DNA from: Ettlia oleoabundans
Taxonomy: Eukaryota > Chlorophyta > Chlorophyceae > Chlamydomonadales
Direction of reading: 5' to 3'
DNA length: 43,283 nt
NCBI GenBank assembly: GCA_019693395.1
Contig: JAAMXP010005583.1
Coordinates: forward strand, 1-43,283
The position numbers and the translations under genes were made by a program. A model generated the notes under the pieces. That model saw only the letters and a list, made by a program, of their open reading frames with translations. It was not told the origin of the DNA and made no database searches. Positions 20,951 through 31,071 of the stretch are shown here, piece after piece. How positions within the stretch are numbered: the stretch's first letter is position 1; every line of letters begins with the position of its first letter.

Positions 20951-21181
20951 CCATCCGCGCAACAGGCCCCATCGCCGCTATAAGTTGACGGGCACCCAAT
21001 TGACCATGTCGAGGTGGAAGTGCCCATGATGGCACAACCTTAACTTGCCTCATAATATGAAGTTGCCATCGCATTCCAGTGTGTGCGGTCAACATGTTGC
21101 ACAAATCTTGGTTTAACCATAAGCCATGGGAGGACACAACTGTTGGAAACTCAATCCAACAGCTGCATTTATTAACTGGCC

Positions 21182-23464
21182 CTAGTAGCTGGCAGTGGCA
21201 GGGCGCGCTGTGTGTAGAAGCTCTGACCGCAGCGCAGGCACATTCGCCATCTCTGCCGCCGATTGGCCCGTCCACCGGAACAGCAGCGCCACGGAGGGCA
21301 GCAGGTCGGCCTGGCGCACTGCAGGACAGTGACTGTGCGGGTGACATTGACTCAGGACTGTGGCCACCAGGTAGTACTGCATGCAGTGCGGCGAGGAAGG
21401 CTGGGGGACGCACACTAAGCACATCTGCGGACCCATATACCTGCAGAGACTGCAATGCAAAGCAATTGGAGGTGCACAGACACGTAGACCGCTCATCTGG
21501 CCACCATGCACCCACCCGCCCACCCACCCATCCGACCATCAACCACCCACCTGTTTGCGCCTTTGGCTCCAGCGGCTGCCTGCTGGGCAGCACCAGCTCG
21601 TACGTATGCAGCGGGTCGTTCAGGCAGTGGGCAACCCAGGCAAACACCGCTGCCACGGGCTCGCCAGCACCAAACTCACCCTGCAGCCAAGGCAACACAC
21701 GCAGACAAGCGGATAGGCAGAAGGGGAGGCAGATAGGCAGGCAAACGTGACTGGGCGGGTGATGCTGTGGTGCAGGGTTGATGCGCTGGATGTGGCGGTC
21801 ACACAGCAGATGGCGCAGCAGAATGGGTTGGTTCACGAAGGCGAAGGAACAGGGCAGCTTGCCTTGCTGGCCTCCTACCTGCAAGCTGATTCCCTCAGGG
21901 AACCGCACTTTAACCACCGCATAGGTGGCCGGCGCCTGGCTGTGCTTGCCACGCAGGCGCTCTCGCATCGCACGCGTCATCAGCACCTGCTGGGCACCCC
22001 AAGGTGAGGAGACAAAAGCGCCCAGGCTTATAACATGTATGTGCCACTTGTCAGGCATGGCGCTAGAGGCAGGGGGCAGCCTCTATTCTAGAAGCCAGCA
22101 GCCGCGCTGCAGCCACAATGGCGGCAGGAGGGCAGCAGGCGCGTGCCTGGTCCTGCTCCCGCCGCCGTGCTGCCGACATGAAAGCCGCCTTGAGCTCCTG
22201 GCCATTGCGCTGGAAGAACCACTCGGGCACATCACGCTCCACTGAGGTGGGCAGGAGGACCTGGGGGGGATGTCGGGGGGAGGAGGCAGTTGTTCAAAGG
22301 ACTTTGAGCAAAGGCGGTGCTCCTGGAAGTGCGAGGGCATTTTTCTCAATGGTAGCCTAGGAAGGGAACAATGCAGCTGGCCAGCCAACTCATTGGCTTA
22401 CCTGGGTGTTGCGCTCACGAGGCGGCTCCCACTCTTGTGACAGTCTAGCTTGCCGCTGCTGCTGCTGTCGCTGCCGTTGCTGCTGGTGTGACACTTCCCC
22501 GGCTGCCTCTGATGCACTGCTGCGCCCTGCTGCTGTTGATGCTGCCAAGCTTGCGCCGCCAGTTGCTGCTGTTGGCCGCAGTGGCGCCAGCAGCCGAATT
22601 GCATGCCTGAGTGGCTGCAAATCAGCATCTTCTGCCAGCACTGCGTACCCCTCGCTACTCGACTGTTCTGATGCACCTGCCGCAGCAGTACCGTCACCAC
22701 TGCCACTGCTGCTGCCTGCTTCCCTGTTGGCTGCTGCTGCCCCCGTTGTTTCCTCAAACACTATCTCAAATCCGCAAGCCAGCAGCAACTCCAGGCCACC
22801 CCCCACGTCCACCACCGCTGACTGGATGCGGGGGTTGGTGAGGCGCACTCTGCGGAACTTTGGGTCGCCTGGCTCCGATACAATGTTGCCCAGCAGTTTC
22901 TCAATGACCGCAGTTGCCACTGCTCCATTGGGATCGGAGGCTAGCTGCCCCATTGCTAAACTAAGGGCCTCAGGTGCTGCTTCAGCTTGGTGTTGTGATG
23001 GTTGCTGCTGGGGTGCCGCAGGGTATGAGGCCTGCTGCTGGGGCAGTGAGGCTGATGGTGCTGCAGTAGCGGCAGCAGGTGGTTTTGATGCCGCGGGTGC
23101 TGCTGTTGGCAAGTGCTGTTGTTGCTGAGCAGAGCTAATGGACTGTGAGACTCCAGCTGTTAAAGGATAAGCTGGCATCGCAGGCTGCACTCCGGTCGCT
23201 GCTGATGGCGGTGGCACCCTGATCACTGGTTGAGGTGCGCTGGCCGGCCCTGGGACCTGCCGTGGTGGCGGTGCGCCTGACTGCAGCGAGAACAGGCTGA
23301 TCTAGGTCGGCAAGCGAACAAGGAAAGCGCAGATCACCACGCCGCGAGAAAAGCTTGCTCACCTGCGTGGAAGCGCTTCCCAGCACGTTCGCTTTTCCTT
23401 TAAAGGCGCCCTTTGCCTGAGATTTACCAAACATATTCTTGAGCTTGTCTTTCAGTTCGTCCAT
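21182..23464 (-). CDS. PUB and UBX domain p97/CDC48 adaptor (UBXD1/UBXN6, plant PUX2 type)
   Basis: Six exons: 23464-23363, 23280-22402, 22260-22147, 21986-21879, 21680-21551 and 21318-21182, totalling 1470 nt (489 aa). The N terminus MDELKDKLKNMFGKSQAKG resembles the start of PUX2/UBXD1. A Pro/Gln/Ala-rich linker leads to a PUB domain (~150-215): ATAVIEKLLGNIVSEP, KFRRVRLTNPRIQSAVVDV and GGLELLLACGFEIVFEE. Then come REWEPPRERNTQ-like and VPEWFFQRNGQELKAAFM segments and a UBX domain (~380-475; PATYAVVKVRFPEG, EPVAAVFAWV, YELVLP). The family uses PUB and UBX regions to bind the AAA ATPase p97/CDC48 in ubiquitin-dependent membrane and lysosome-linked sorting. As in animal UBXD1, the UBX loop lacks a canonical FPR. 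The third intron seems to need a GC donor (CAG|GCACGC), the least certain junction; a short extension through a GT site is possible. Confidence 0.9.
21509..21532. repeat. CCCA-type short tandem repeat within the last UBX-gene intron
   Basis: CACCCACCCGCCCACCCACCCA lies about 20 bp inside the intron that follows the exon ending at 21551. On the transcript this is a G-rich run near the 5' splice site, like the one in the reductase gene. Confidence 0.8.
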
Positions 23465-24065
23465 ACTGAACCGTGCTGAGGTTTGATGATGTGAGGGGAG
23501 AAGTTGACGTGCCGGCCGCTACGCAGGATGGTATAACGATCGAAATGGATATGCGGTCAGCACAACGGAATCTAGGGTGGGCATACCGCCAACCATATAC
23601 AGGTCACGCCCCGTCGCAAGCCGCTGATGTGGATTGAGAAGGTTGTGAATATAACCAGCCTGGCAGTCAGCATTGTCCTGGTCTTGATCACTTGCGCCCC
23701 AAATCTATGGCAATCCCTGTCTTTAGCCCTCATGCCTTGAGGGCTGACTGTAACAGCTTCATGCCCATTGTTTGACACGTGTTGCACTATGAAAATCAGT
23801 CACACGATGTCTCAGGATGCATGGCCTACCCTAGGCAACACCTCACTGATGGCTCCCAACTACTTCTGAGTTAGTCTCCTGTGTTACACGGCTCGTGGCA
23901 AGAATCAACAATCACGGGGGAACCGAGTGAAAGTAGCCAGCATGGGCATGCTGTGCTATGCTAGGTTAGCTAACGGGATGTGCTGGGTCTGAACCCACTA
24001 CACACGACATGAATGCAAGGACGTTAGCCAATGTCCTATGTTGCCTGATCAGCTGGAAGCACGAG
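23465..24065. other. Intergenic spacer: P450 3' end and UBX-gene promoter
   Basis: These 601 bp lie between two minus-strand genes. A TGTAA signal for the P450 gene is at 23884-23888 (-). The part near 23464 should hold the UBX-gene promoter. A tRNA T-arm-like GGGTCTGAACCC at about 23984 has no surrounding cloverleaf. Confidence 0.5.
23884..23888 (-). terminator. TGTAA polyadenylation signal, P450 gene
   Basis: The minus strand reads TGTAA about 180 bp past the P450 stop codon at 24066, a plausible green-algal 3' processing signal. Confidence 0.45.
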
Positions 24066-27000
24066 TCAGTGTGCTGCAACCCGAGGCTCGGCAAACACCG
24101 GCAGCCCATTCTCCGGCTGCATGGTGAGGCTGATGATGTCCTTCACCCCGCCTGGCGCCGCTGCCTGCAATTTTCACAGCAACAACAGTCACTTCGGGTG
24201 CCAATGCAAACACAGCGTGGTGTTATCCAGAGGACGCATATGATATGGTTGAGGCCAGCCCGGGTTCTGTCAATGTTCAAAGCAGTGTGAACAGCCATGT
24301 GGCAGCAGCGCCGCTCACCTCTGGAGTCAGTTTTGCTCACCTCTGGAGTCAGTTTGAAGCTGTACCGCCCCAAGAGTACCGCCAGGATGGCCATGTAGTC
24401 CATCTTAGCCAGTGACTGACCAATGCAGTCTCGGGAGCCCTGGCTGAAAGGGAAGAAGCGAAGTGGCTGGCCCCCACTGGAACCTGCCCCAGCTGCTGGT
24501 CGCTGACTGGCAGAGGTGCTGTTAACATGCTGTGCGGCGTCCTGGCTGCTGCTGCTGGCAGTTACGTACTCGGCACCGGGCTGCAGGAAGCGCTCTGGCA
24601 GGAAGCGCTCGGGCTGGTCCCAGTAGCGGCTGCTGTTGTGGGTGGTGAAGATGTGGATCCAGATGATGGTGCTGCACTCAGAAACCATAGCGGGTTGATT
24701 CTCGCTATGCAGTTGGTCATCATTCATGGTTTGGTCAGGTGCAGCAAGGCGATCCAAGGTGTGGCTGAATGGGAACCCATAAAGGTAGTCACTGGTAAGC
24801 GCATGAAGCATGCTTGTGGCCAGCTGCAGGACATGAGGTCAGCGGCCCACATACTTGGCGGGGATGGTATAGCCGCCTAGCTGGATGTCACCAGGGCACT
24901 CCACCGCTGTGCCGTCGGCACTCACTGGCATCAGTCGCATCGACTCCTGCATGGCAGCCAGCGCAGTCGTGGACTGCTTGTGCAAATAGTGGTGGCTCGC
25001 GATGTGCATTAGGCAGCTTCAGCACACCGAAACGATGTGGTCAACTCCTTGATATCTGCCGAACTATGTGCCTTGGCACGTTTACAATAAGGACCATCCA
25101 ATGGATGCAAACAGCAACGCACCTTCACCACTGCCGCCAGGTAGACCAACTTACTCAAGTCCTCCACTTCCACCATGCGGGGAATGGGGCGCTGCAGCCA
25201 TACAAAACGTACTGTAAAAGTCAATTTTGCACTGGCAGTAAAATATGGGCACCGCTGAGCAGCTGAAATCCCGAGGCCAACATGCACAGTGACGCTGGTC
25301 AGTGCCCCTGCTTGCCTGCTGTGTGGCCAGCAGCCCCAGTGCATCCAGCTCCCGGCACAGCCGTGCCTCAACCTGGGGGTGCTGAGCAACCAAGTACTGC
25401 AGGCAGGGCACAGCAGACACAGCAGGTAGACACAGACCGGCAGTAAGGATGAACCATACCAGCAGCAAGTGGCCATGCAAATAAAGGGAGCCAATGCATA
25501 CCTGCCTGATGCAGGTGGAACAAGTGCAGCAACTTAGAAGGAGTGTATAGCAGTCAATGCATTAAGCAAAAACGCAGTTGAAACAACTCAGCCCAGGGAC
25601 TCACCAATGTCCAGGCCATCGTGTGTGCTGTCGTGTCTGTGCCCGCTATGAAGAAAGTAGCAATCTCGGGGAGCAGGCGGTCATCTGCTGGCCAGGGGGT
25701 GGGAGCCAACATGGGCTCTGTTACTCATTGAAATGTCAGGCGCTGAGTTAGAAGGTGGTGTGTGACCTGTGGCAGGACGGACTGCCCAACACACTGAGCA
25801 GCTCTTGCAGCGCACCTGACAGCGACCCGCCAGTGTGTGGGTCCTTCAAGCGCAGCAGGTGGGCGCCAATAGACTCATCTCCATCTGCTGGAAACAGTTC
25901 AGCGAACGCTGTCATATGACAAGGGATATTAAGGTTAGGAACGCAGCTGGTGTGCAACGCGAATGCCAACCTTCAGCCATCCCACCTACGGGCAGCCCAC
26001 GAGACCTGATCGCCAGCAACACTCCGCGCATGTGCCCCTGCAGCGCTCGCCAATAGCGCATGGCTTTGCGCACCTCCTGCAGCCACTAGAAACTCGAAGG
26101 TCCTCGGCACAAACATATGGTATGATACAGCACGCATGCGATGCAGACGCACGCTAGTACAGCAGCCAATATACAAAGCCCAGCAGTGCAGGCAGGCAGC
26201 TTCACAGCATTAGCACCCACCGGCAGCCAAAAGAAGTAGTTTCCTCGAAGCGGGTTGGCCCATCGGAGGTTGAGCTCCTGCACTTGAATGTCAAATCAGC
26301 AGCTTGACACTGAGATGCCTTGCAAACCAGTGCAGCACGATAGTGCAAAAGGCAGGCACTCTAAGAACATATCAGGCAGAAGCGGCCACTTTGCTGCAAC
26401 TTCCGCCCATTGCTGGCACTGCCAGCACAGCTTGTCTTACATTCATGCTCTCACGAATAATGGTGAAAATTTCCTCATTTTCGAACTGCAGGGATGGCTT
26501 AGAGGGACATTTGACATGAAAGTCCTGCAGGCAGCATGTGTAGGCAGACGGCCAACACACAGCTGGTTTTAAGGGCTGGACGGATGCAAGGAATTCGAAG
26601 CAATTCAAGGCTGGAGCAACACAAATGCACCATGCAGGCTGAAGATCAGGAGTGTGTGCACAAGTTGGATTTGTTTTGGACCTGCACCGCCCTAAAGTTA
26701 ATGTCGAATGCCACCCTCCCTATGACATCCAGTGTCGCCCGCATCAACAGGTTGTCCACGTCAAAGGCTGCACTTGTATGGGGGCATGGAATCGGGTAGT
26801 AGGGCCAGTAGGCCACAGTGGTTGGCAGAAGAGGAGGGGCGGTATACAGCCCAGCTGTCCATGCTGTGCTGCTTGCCTGTGCTGGGGCCGATGTGGTGCA
26901 ACTGCTCCACAACCTCACCACACACGGCTTGAATGTGGCGGAAACCGCTCCTGCAGCACACAGTTGACATGGAAAAACAACGACGGTATCCGTGGGTGCA

Positions 27001-27957
27001 CCGATACCGCCCTTCATGGCGGCATGGGAGTGAATGCTTTCTCGCAGCCGCACCCGCAAACCTGAGGCAGCGTGAGCTGAATCCCGGGGCCGTGCCCTTG
27101 CGCACCAGCCGCCAGTAGGGTGAGTGTGTGGAGGCGGAAAAGAGCGAAGGATGGCCCTTTTCACTGCAGCAGCATAAGCCAAGGGAGTATCACTGCTCCA
27201 CTGTTTGGATAAAGATCAAGTAATCATTGCATGTGCTACAAGAAACAAAAAGATCATCCCAAGTTGTTTTCATAACACTGCACCCCACCACAGCGGGAGC
27301 AGCCCAGGCGGGATTGACCAGGATGGGGCAGCGGCAAGTCTCACGAGATCATGGGGTTGACCTCCTGGTAAGTCATCTGAGATTTATCGACCTGCAACGA
27401 TCATTTGTTTTTGCAAAGTTCACCAGGTTTCAGTCCCTGATAGGAAAGGCCGAATATCATCGCGTGGATGGCCCCCGCAACGCATGCTCACGTGATGCCC
27501 CACCCCTCGTCGCTTACCCCGGCACCACGGTCGCTGCGCAGCAGCTGGTGGACGAGGTGGGGGTCGCTGACCACCACCATCTTCACCCAGAACACACGCA
27601 GGGTATAGATGGGCCCTACTTGGTGCTGCCACCTGAGCATTGTATGATGGTGCCTGCATCAAAGTGATGCCCGTGCCAGGGCGCTTACCCAGTCATTTGG
27701 GAAAGTGTTCGCATAGCTGGGTAAGCAGGCCCCAAGTGAGTGCCGACTGGGCCTTGGGAAAGTGGTCTACTGACACAGGCAGACGAATACCTAGGGTCGC
27801 TCAGGGCATGCATGTGGCCCGACAGCAAGTGGGCTCCTGGCGGCGTCGGCAGCCGGGCCAACAAGGTGCTTCCGTGCAGGTAGGCGGCGAGCCGACGGAT
27901 GGCCAACCCAGCAGCTAGGGCTGCGCAGATGGCGACCAGTAGCATATAGGCGTCCAT
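24066..27957 (-). CDS. Cytochrome P450 monooxygenase
   Basis: Seventeen exons: 27957-27791, 27716-27689, 27625-27518, 27391-27345, 27163-27062, 26950-26877, 26767-26682, 26524-26441, 26277-26221, 26076-25986, 25908-25816, 25684-25605, 25396-25316, 25191-25123, 24946-24855, 24671-24341 and 24164-24066, totalling 1689 nt (562 aa). An N-terminal anchor (MLLVAICAALAAGLAI) and Pro-rich hinge LPTPPGAHLL suggest membrane attachment. Diagnostic parts are the C-helix WRLVRKGTAPGFS, the oxygen-binding I-helix AGTDTT (~327-332), the ExxR motif ESMRLMP (~390), the PERF segment, and the heme loop FSQGSRDCIG with the axial Cys at ~502. All essential motifs are intact. The CYP family and substrate cannot be told. 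Oddities: two GC-AG introns, a ~35-residue Ser/Ala/Gly insertion before the heme loop, and a duplicated donor after exon 16. Exons 2 and 4 are very short but fit phase and family pattern. Confidence 0.92.
24313..24355. repeat. 22-bp tandem duplication covering a 5' splice site
   Basis: GCTCACCTCTGGAGTCAGTTT occurs at 24313-24333 and again at 24335-24355. The unit includes the end of P450 exon 16 and its GTGAGC donor, so two identical donors lie 22 bp apart. Confidence 0.92.
25192..25315 (-). other. GC-AG intron in the P450 gene (after exon 13)
   Basis: CAGCAG|GCAAGC to GCTGCAG|CGCCCC joins LLATQQ to RPIPRMVEVEDL in phase 0, the expected J/K-helix region of a P450. A GT replacement in phase 0 is not available close by. 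Confidence 0.72.
25397..25604 (-). other. Ordinary GT-AG intron after the P450 I-helix exon
   Basis: The intron begins GTGAGT after the TTG of MAWTL and ends CTGCAG before TACTTGG. It is listed as a reference for normal splice sites in the same transcript that carries two GC-donor introns. Confidence 0.7.
26768..26876 (-). other. GC-AG intron in the P450 gene (after exon 6)
   Basis: AGCACAG|GCAAGC to AGTGCAG|CCTTTG keeps phase 1 and joins HHIGPST to AFDVDNLLMRATLDVIG, which fits the P450 family. No GT near the junction gives that phase. Confidence 0.72.
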
Positions 27958-28445
27958 AGCAGCAGGACAAGGTACGTACACAAGTCCGTGAGGTTTAAAC
28001 CCAAGGCCGGGCCACGCCCAGTCGCTGAAATTTGGCTGCCCAAGGGCCAGCCAAACGAATTAATTGCGCCCCCGCCTTCTACCCAACCGTGAGAAGAAGG
28101 AAGGCGGTGGCATGCATGCTGACGTGGAGGGCGCCACAAACGTGGAGTTACAGCCAACACACTCCCTTTAGTAGTTTGTTTGTTTAAACACGTGGCCTGT
28201 TGCTCAACAATTGGCTCGTCGGGGATTGCCCCCAAACGCAGCGAAGTTGTGTCGCTCAAGGTGCTGTGTCTGAGACGGTAGTCTGTCCGAAGCGGGCGTT
28301 TGGCCGGTGGGTTCCCAGTGTGAGCTTGCCGCGAGGCCTGCAACGCAGTAAGCCGCTGCTTCACCGTCAGCGCGTCCGCCACTGCTTGCCGCCTCCTCTG
28401 TGGCTCCGCACCCAGCTGGGGTTTCCTCCACGCAGGCTGCCCGCA
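27958..28445. promoter_or_regulatory. Divergent promoter region, P450 gene (-) and START-like gene (+)
   Basis: These 488 bp separate two start codons facing away from each other. No TATA element stands out. The open frames here lack start codons in a usable position. Confidence 0.5.
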
Positions 28446-30393
28446 ATGAGCACAAGTCCCGGATTTCAAAGCTTCCCAGTAGATTTTATCACCTTGGACG
28501 CAGATGCGGCCAAGGATGAGGTGGATGAGGAGGTGTGGCTGGAACCAAAACCCACACGTTACCGCCGCCTAGCACCACGTGTTGCTGTCTGGGTTGTTGG
28601 CCCATCCTCCCAGTCTTGCGACTGACTATCCATTCACCAACACACCTTAACTACGATCCTTCGCTGTGATTAATCCGTCTGTAGATCCACCGTGACGAGG
28701 ATGTGACGATCAAGGTGACGCAATCTCCCGGGTTCCTGTGCCACATAGAGGCGACAGCTGCATTCCGCATGCCCGCCCGCACCTTGTTCAAGCAGGTCAT
28801 CACGCACCCAGGTGACGTTATGCACGAGCCAGGCCATGCTATCGTTATGCACCAGCCTGCTGCTGCGCTCGGCATTGTCAGATTGGCGTAAAGTCAACCT
28901 TGCACCACTGCCCCAATCTGCCCGCCTATGGAACATCGGGCCATCATCCCATCCCCATTCTTATTACTCTGCAAATTTGAACGCTGCTGCCAATTTGCAG
29001 ACAATGCCATCATATTCCGTCACATGGACCGCTGCTCTTATAGGCGGGTGCTGCAGGATGACGGGCAGGGACGGCGCAAGGTCAAGGTGGCGCATGAGGT
29101 GGGCTGGGGGGCATGTTCTGGGATGCAGGCAGGATGTTGGGGGTAGAGAATGTTAGAAAGGATTGGAACAGGTTTAAGCATAGCAGCAACGCCTTCAGGG
29201 TTTTCACACCTTATATGTGTTGACAGGTCCCACTTGGACTTGTGACCCGGGAGCAACGTAGCGCACAAGCCTCTCCACGTGTAATATCGTGTGCCTGCTC
29301 TACGCCCTTTGTACTTGCCATTCGCTGTGCACCATAGGCCTCCTGGCGCTTCCTCTGGATGCGCGGCACCTTCACCACCAAGCTGGATGTGGAGGAGGAC
29401 GAGTGAGGAGGCAGCCCTGACACTATAGCTGGTTGTTGCGTGCTCTCTGGCCTGTTCTTGCTCTGCACTGCCAATCACACATATGCCTGTGCTGCACATT
29501 GCCGCCGCAGTGAGCTGTTGGCACTTAGCGCTTTGCATATTTATAAGCTGGGCTGACCTGTAGCACATGCCGCTTTTTCTTACGTTCCTCCCATGTTCTT
29601 TCCTGCCTTTTCCCTTTGTATTCTGCCTTGCCCGTGTAGCAACGAGCTGGTCATGGACTTCTGGCTAGACCCCTCGGGTGGCAGCATCATGAAGAAGTTC
29701 CATGGGCGTTGGAGGATTCGGCCACACCCCAAGGACCCTGAACATGCAAGCATCTCAACGCTGGACCAGGTGCATGCATGCATGGGTTGGTGGGTGCCAG
29801 GGTAGGTGGATGCCAGGCAGGTGGAGCTTAGCCATGTGGCATGGGTTGCCACTCTCACCCGCCTTGCCGCTGCTGTGTTGCAGGACCTGGCCGTGAACTT
29901 GTTTGCCCCGCCGCCGTTGGACCGATTATTTAAGCGTGTCTGCTGCAACCAGATCAAGAAGATATTTGAGGACGTTCAGAGGCGAGTCGTGTGTGTGCGT
30001 GTTCGTCGGGGGTGAGAGAGTCGTGTGTTGCCAGCCACCAGCCATCCTAGGATAGCAATGTAGAGGGTTTCAGCTGTTTCCTTGGGCTGTTCCTATGCCT
30101 CACCGCTCTGCAGGGAGGCTGCAGCTGTGAACAAGGGCAAGCCCTCGCTGTGCCCCTGGGAGGAGGTGCAAGACAAGCAGATCGGGGTGCAAGAAAGCGG
30201 CAAAGAGGATGAGGGACAAGCTGCCGCTGCTGCCGCCAAGCTTGGGCCCTCAGCCCCGGTGCAGCAAGCAGAGGCAGGTGCAGCGGAGCTGCTGGCGCCT
30301 TCACAGGCAGCAGTGACGGCGGATCAAGAGCCTGGGCCAACCACCGAGGTTGCCGCAGAGGAGCTGGCTGGCCTGCAGCTGGAGCAGAAATGA
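28446..30393 (+). CDS. START/SRPBCC-like (DUF220-like) protein
   Basis: Seven proposed exons: 28446-28580, 28685-28811, 29001-29098, 29338-29402, 29640-29769, 29884-29981 and 30114-30393, totalling 933 nt (310 aa). The core (~46-215) has the pattern of a helix-grip, lipid-binding-type fold: VTIKVTQSPGFLCHIEATAA, RMPARTLFKQVITHPD, a short strand NAIIFRHMDRCSYRRVL, DGQGRRKVKVAHE, WRFLWMRGTFTTKLDVEEDE, MDFWLDP, MKKFHGRWRIRPHP and a C-terminal helix with LFAPPPLDRLFKRV. It resembles the plant DUF220/START-like proteins. The ligand is unknown; a nuclear or plastid location cannot be told. The C-terminal ~90 residues are acidic and Ala-rich. The exon 1 donor is ambiguous (several in-phase GT sites between 28560 and 28603). 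The last intron appears to use GC (CAGAG|GCGAGT). Confidence 0.75.
29982..30113 (+). other. Probable GC-AG intron in the START-like gene
   Basis: CAGAG|GCGAGT to CTCTGCAG|GGAGGC keeps phase 2 and continues DVQREAAAV. The nearby GT (GCGA|GTCGTG) gives another phase. Confidence 0.55.
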
Positions 30394-31071
30394 AGCAAGT
30401 ATAGTGACTAGCTTTCAGTCCTGATCAGTCAAGCTCAGGTGCAGGTGTAGTAGCTTCCCATTCAAGGGATGCGGGGTGGCATGAATGCATTTTGCATCTG
30501 GCTGGCCATGGCTCCTCCACGGTCTCCCTGGAAAGGCCCACCCGCTTTCATATTGGATATACTGGGGCGCTTGCTTCCCTTCCCCTCCTGCTGTCTGCCG
30601 GTTCTCCTGGCTGCGTGCTTCGTGCATCACTTGCTACGGGCTCTAGCAAGCACCCGTCCCTCATGCGCCCTCTCGGTTCAAATCTGACTACTCTGCTGGC
30701 AGTGCAAATGGGGCAATGTACGGCCTGCAACACCTGGCAAAGCCGAACTTTTTGTTACTGGTGCACATGCTCCAAATCTGCTGACCTACTCCTTCCTACT
30801 CCTTTCCAACTGCCTGAGGGCGCCCGCCCTTTGCTCCACCAGACAGAAGAGGCATACACACATGTAATACCAGGACATGTAAGGGGTCACCCAAAAGCAG
30901 TGAAAGGCAACAACCGCACCAAGGCACTGCAAGCATGGCTATGGCGGCCGCAGCGCCTGCCACTTGAATCTCAGTTTCTCTAGGTGAGTATTTCAAAAAT
31001 AGTTCAAAAAGCAGAAGCAATGCGCAACTGATGTAAAAAATGGGGCCACCATTATTCACAAAGTGAAGATT
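30394..31071. other. Convergent 3' intergenic region
   Basis: These 678 bp lie between the ends of the START-like gene (+) and GPI8 (-). A plus-strand TGTAA at 30863-30867 may process the START-like transcript. Overlapping open frames here start at non-ATG codons or lack any family pattern. Confidence 0.5.

Noticed and set aside
21079..21750. 223-codon plus-strand frame over the UBX gene
   Set aside because: It is the antisense of UBX-domain exons and the CCCA-rich intron. The minus strand carries the conserved domain.
23970..24000. Possible tRNA because of GGGTCTGAACCC
   Set aside because: The T-loop consensus TTCGA is absent and no D-arm, anticodon arm or acceptor stem can be drawn around it.
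27420..27662. 80-codon minus-strand frame inside the P450 gene
   Set aside because: It is out of frame with the P450 exon 27625-27518, whose SDPHLVHQLL pattern matches the family.
30492..30983. 163-codon open frame in the convergent region after the START-like gene
   Set aside because: It begins at a plausible ATG but has no domain pattern, no exon partner and several competing frames. It lies where two 3' untranslated regions are expected.
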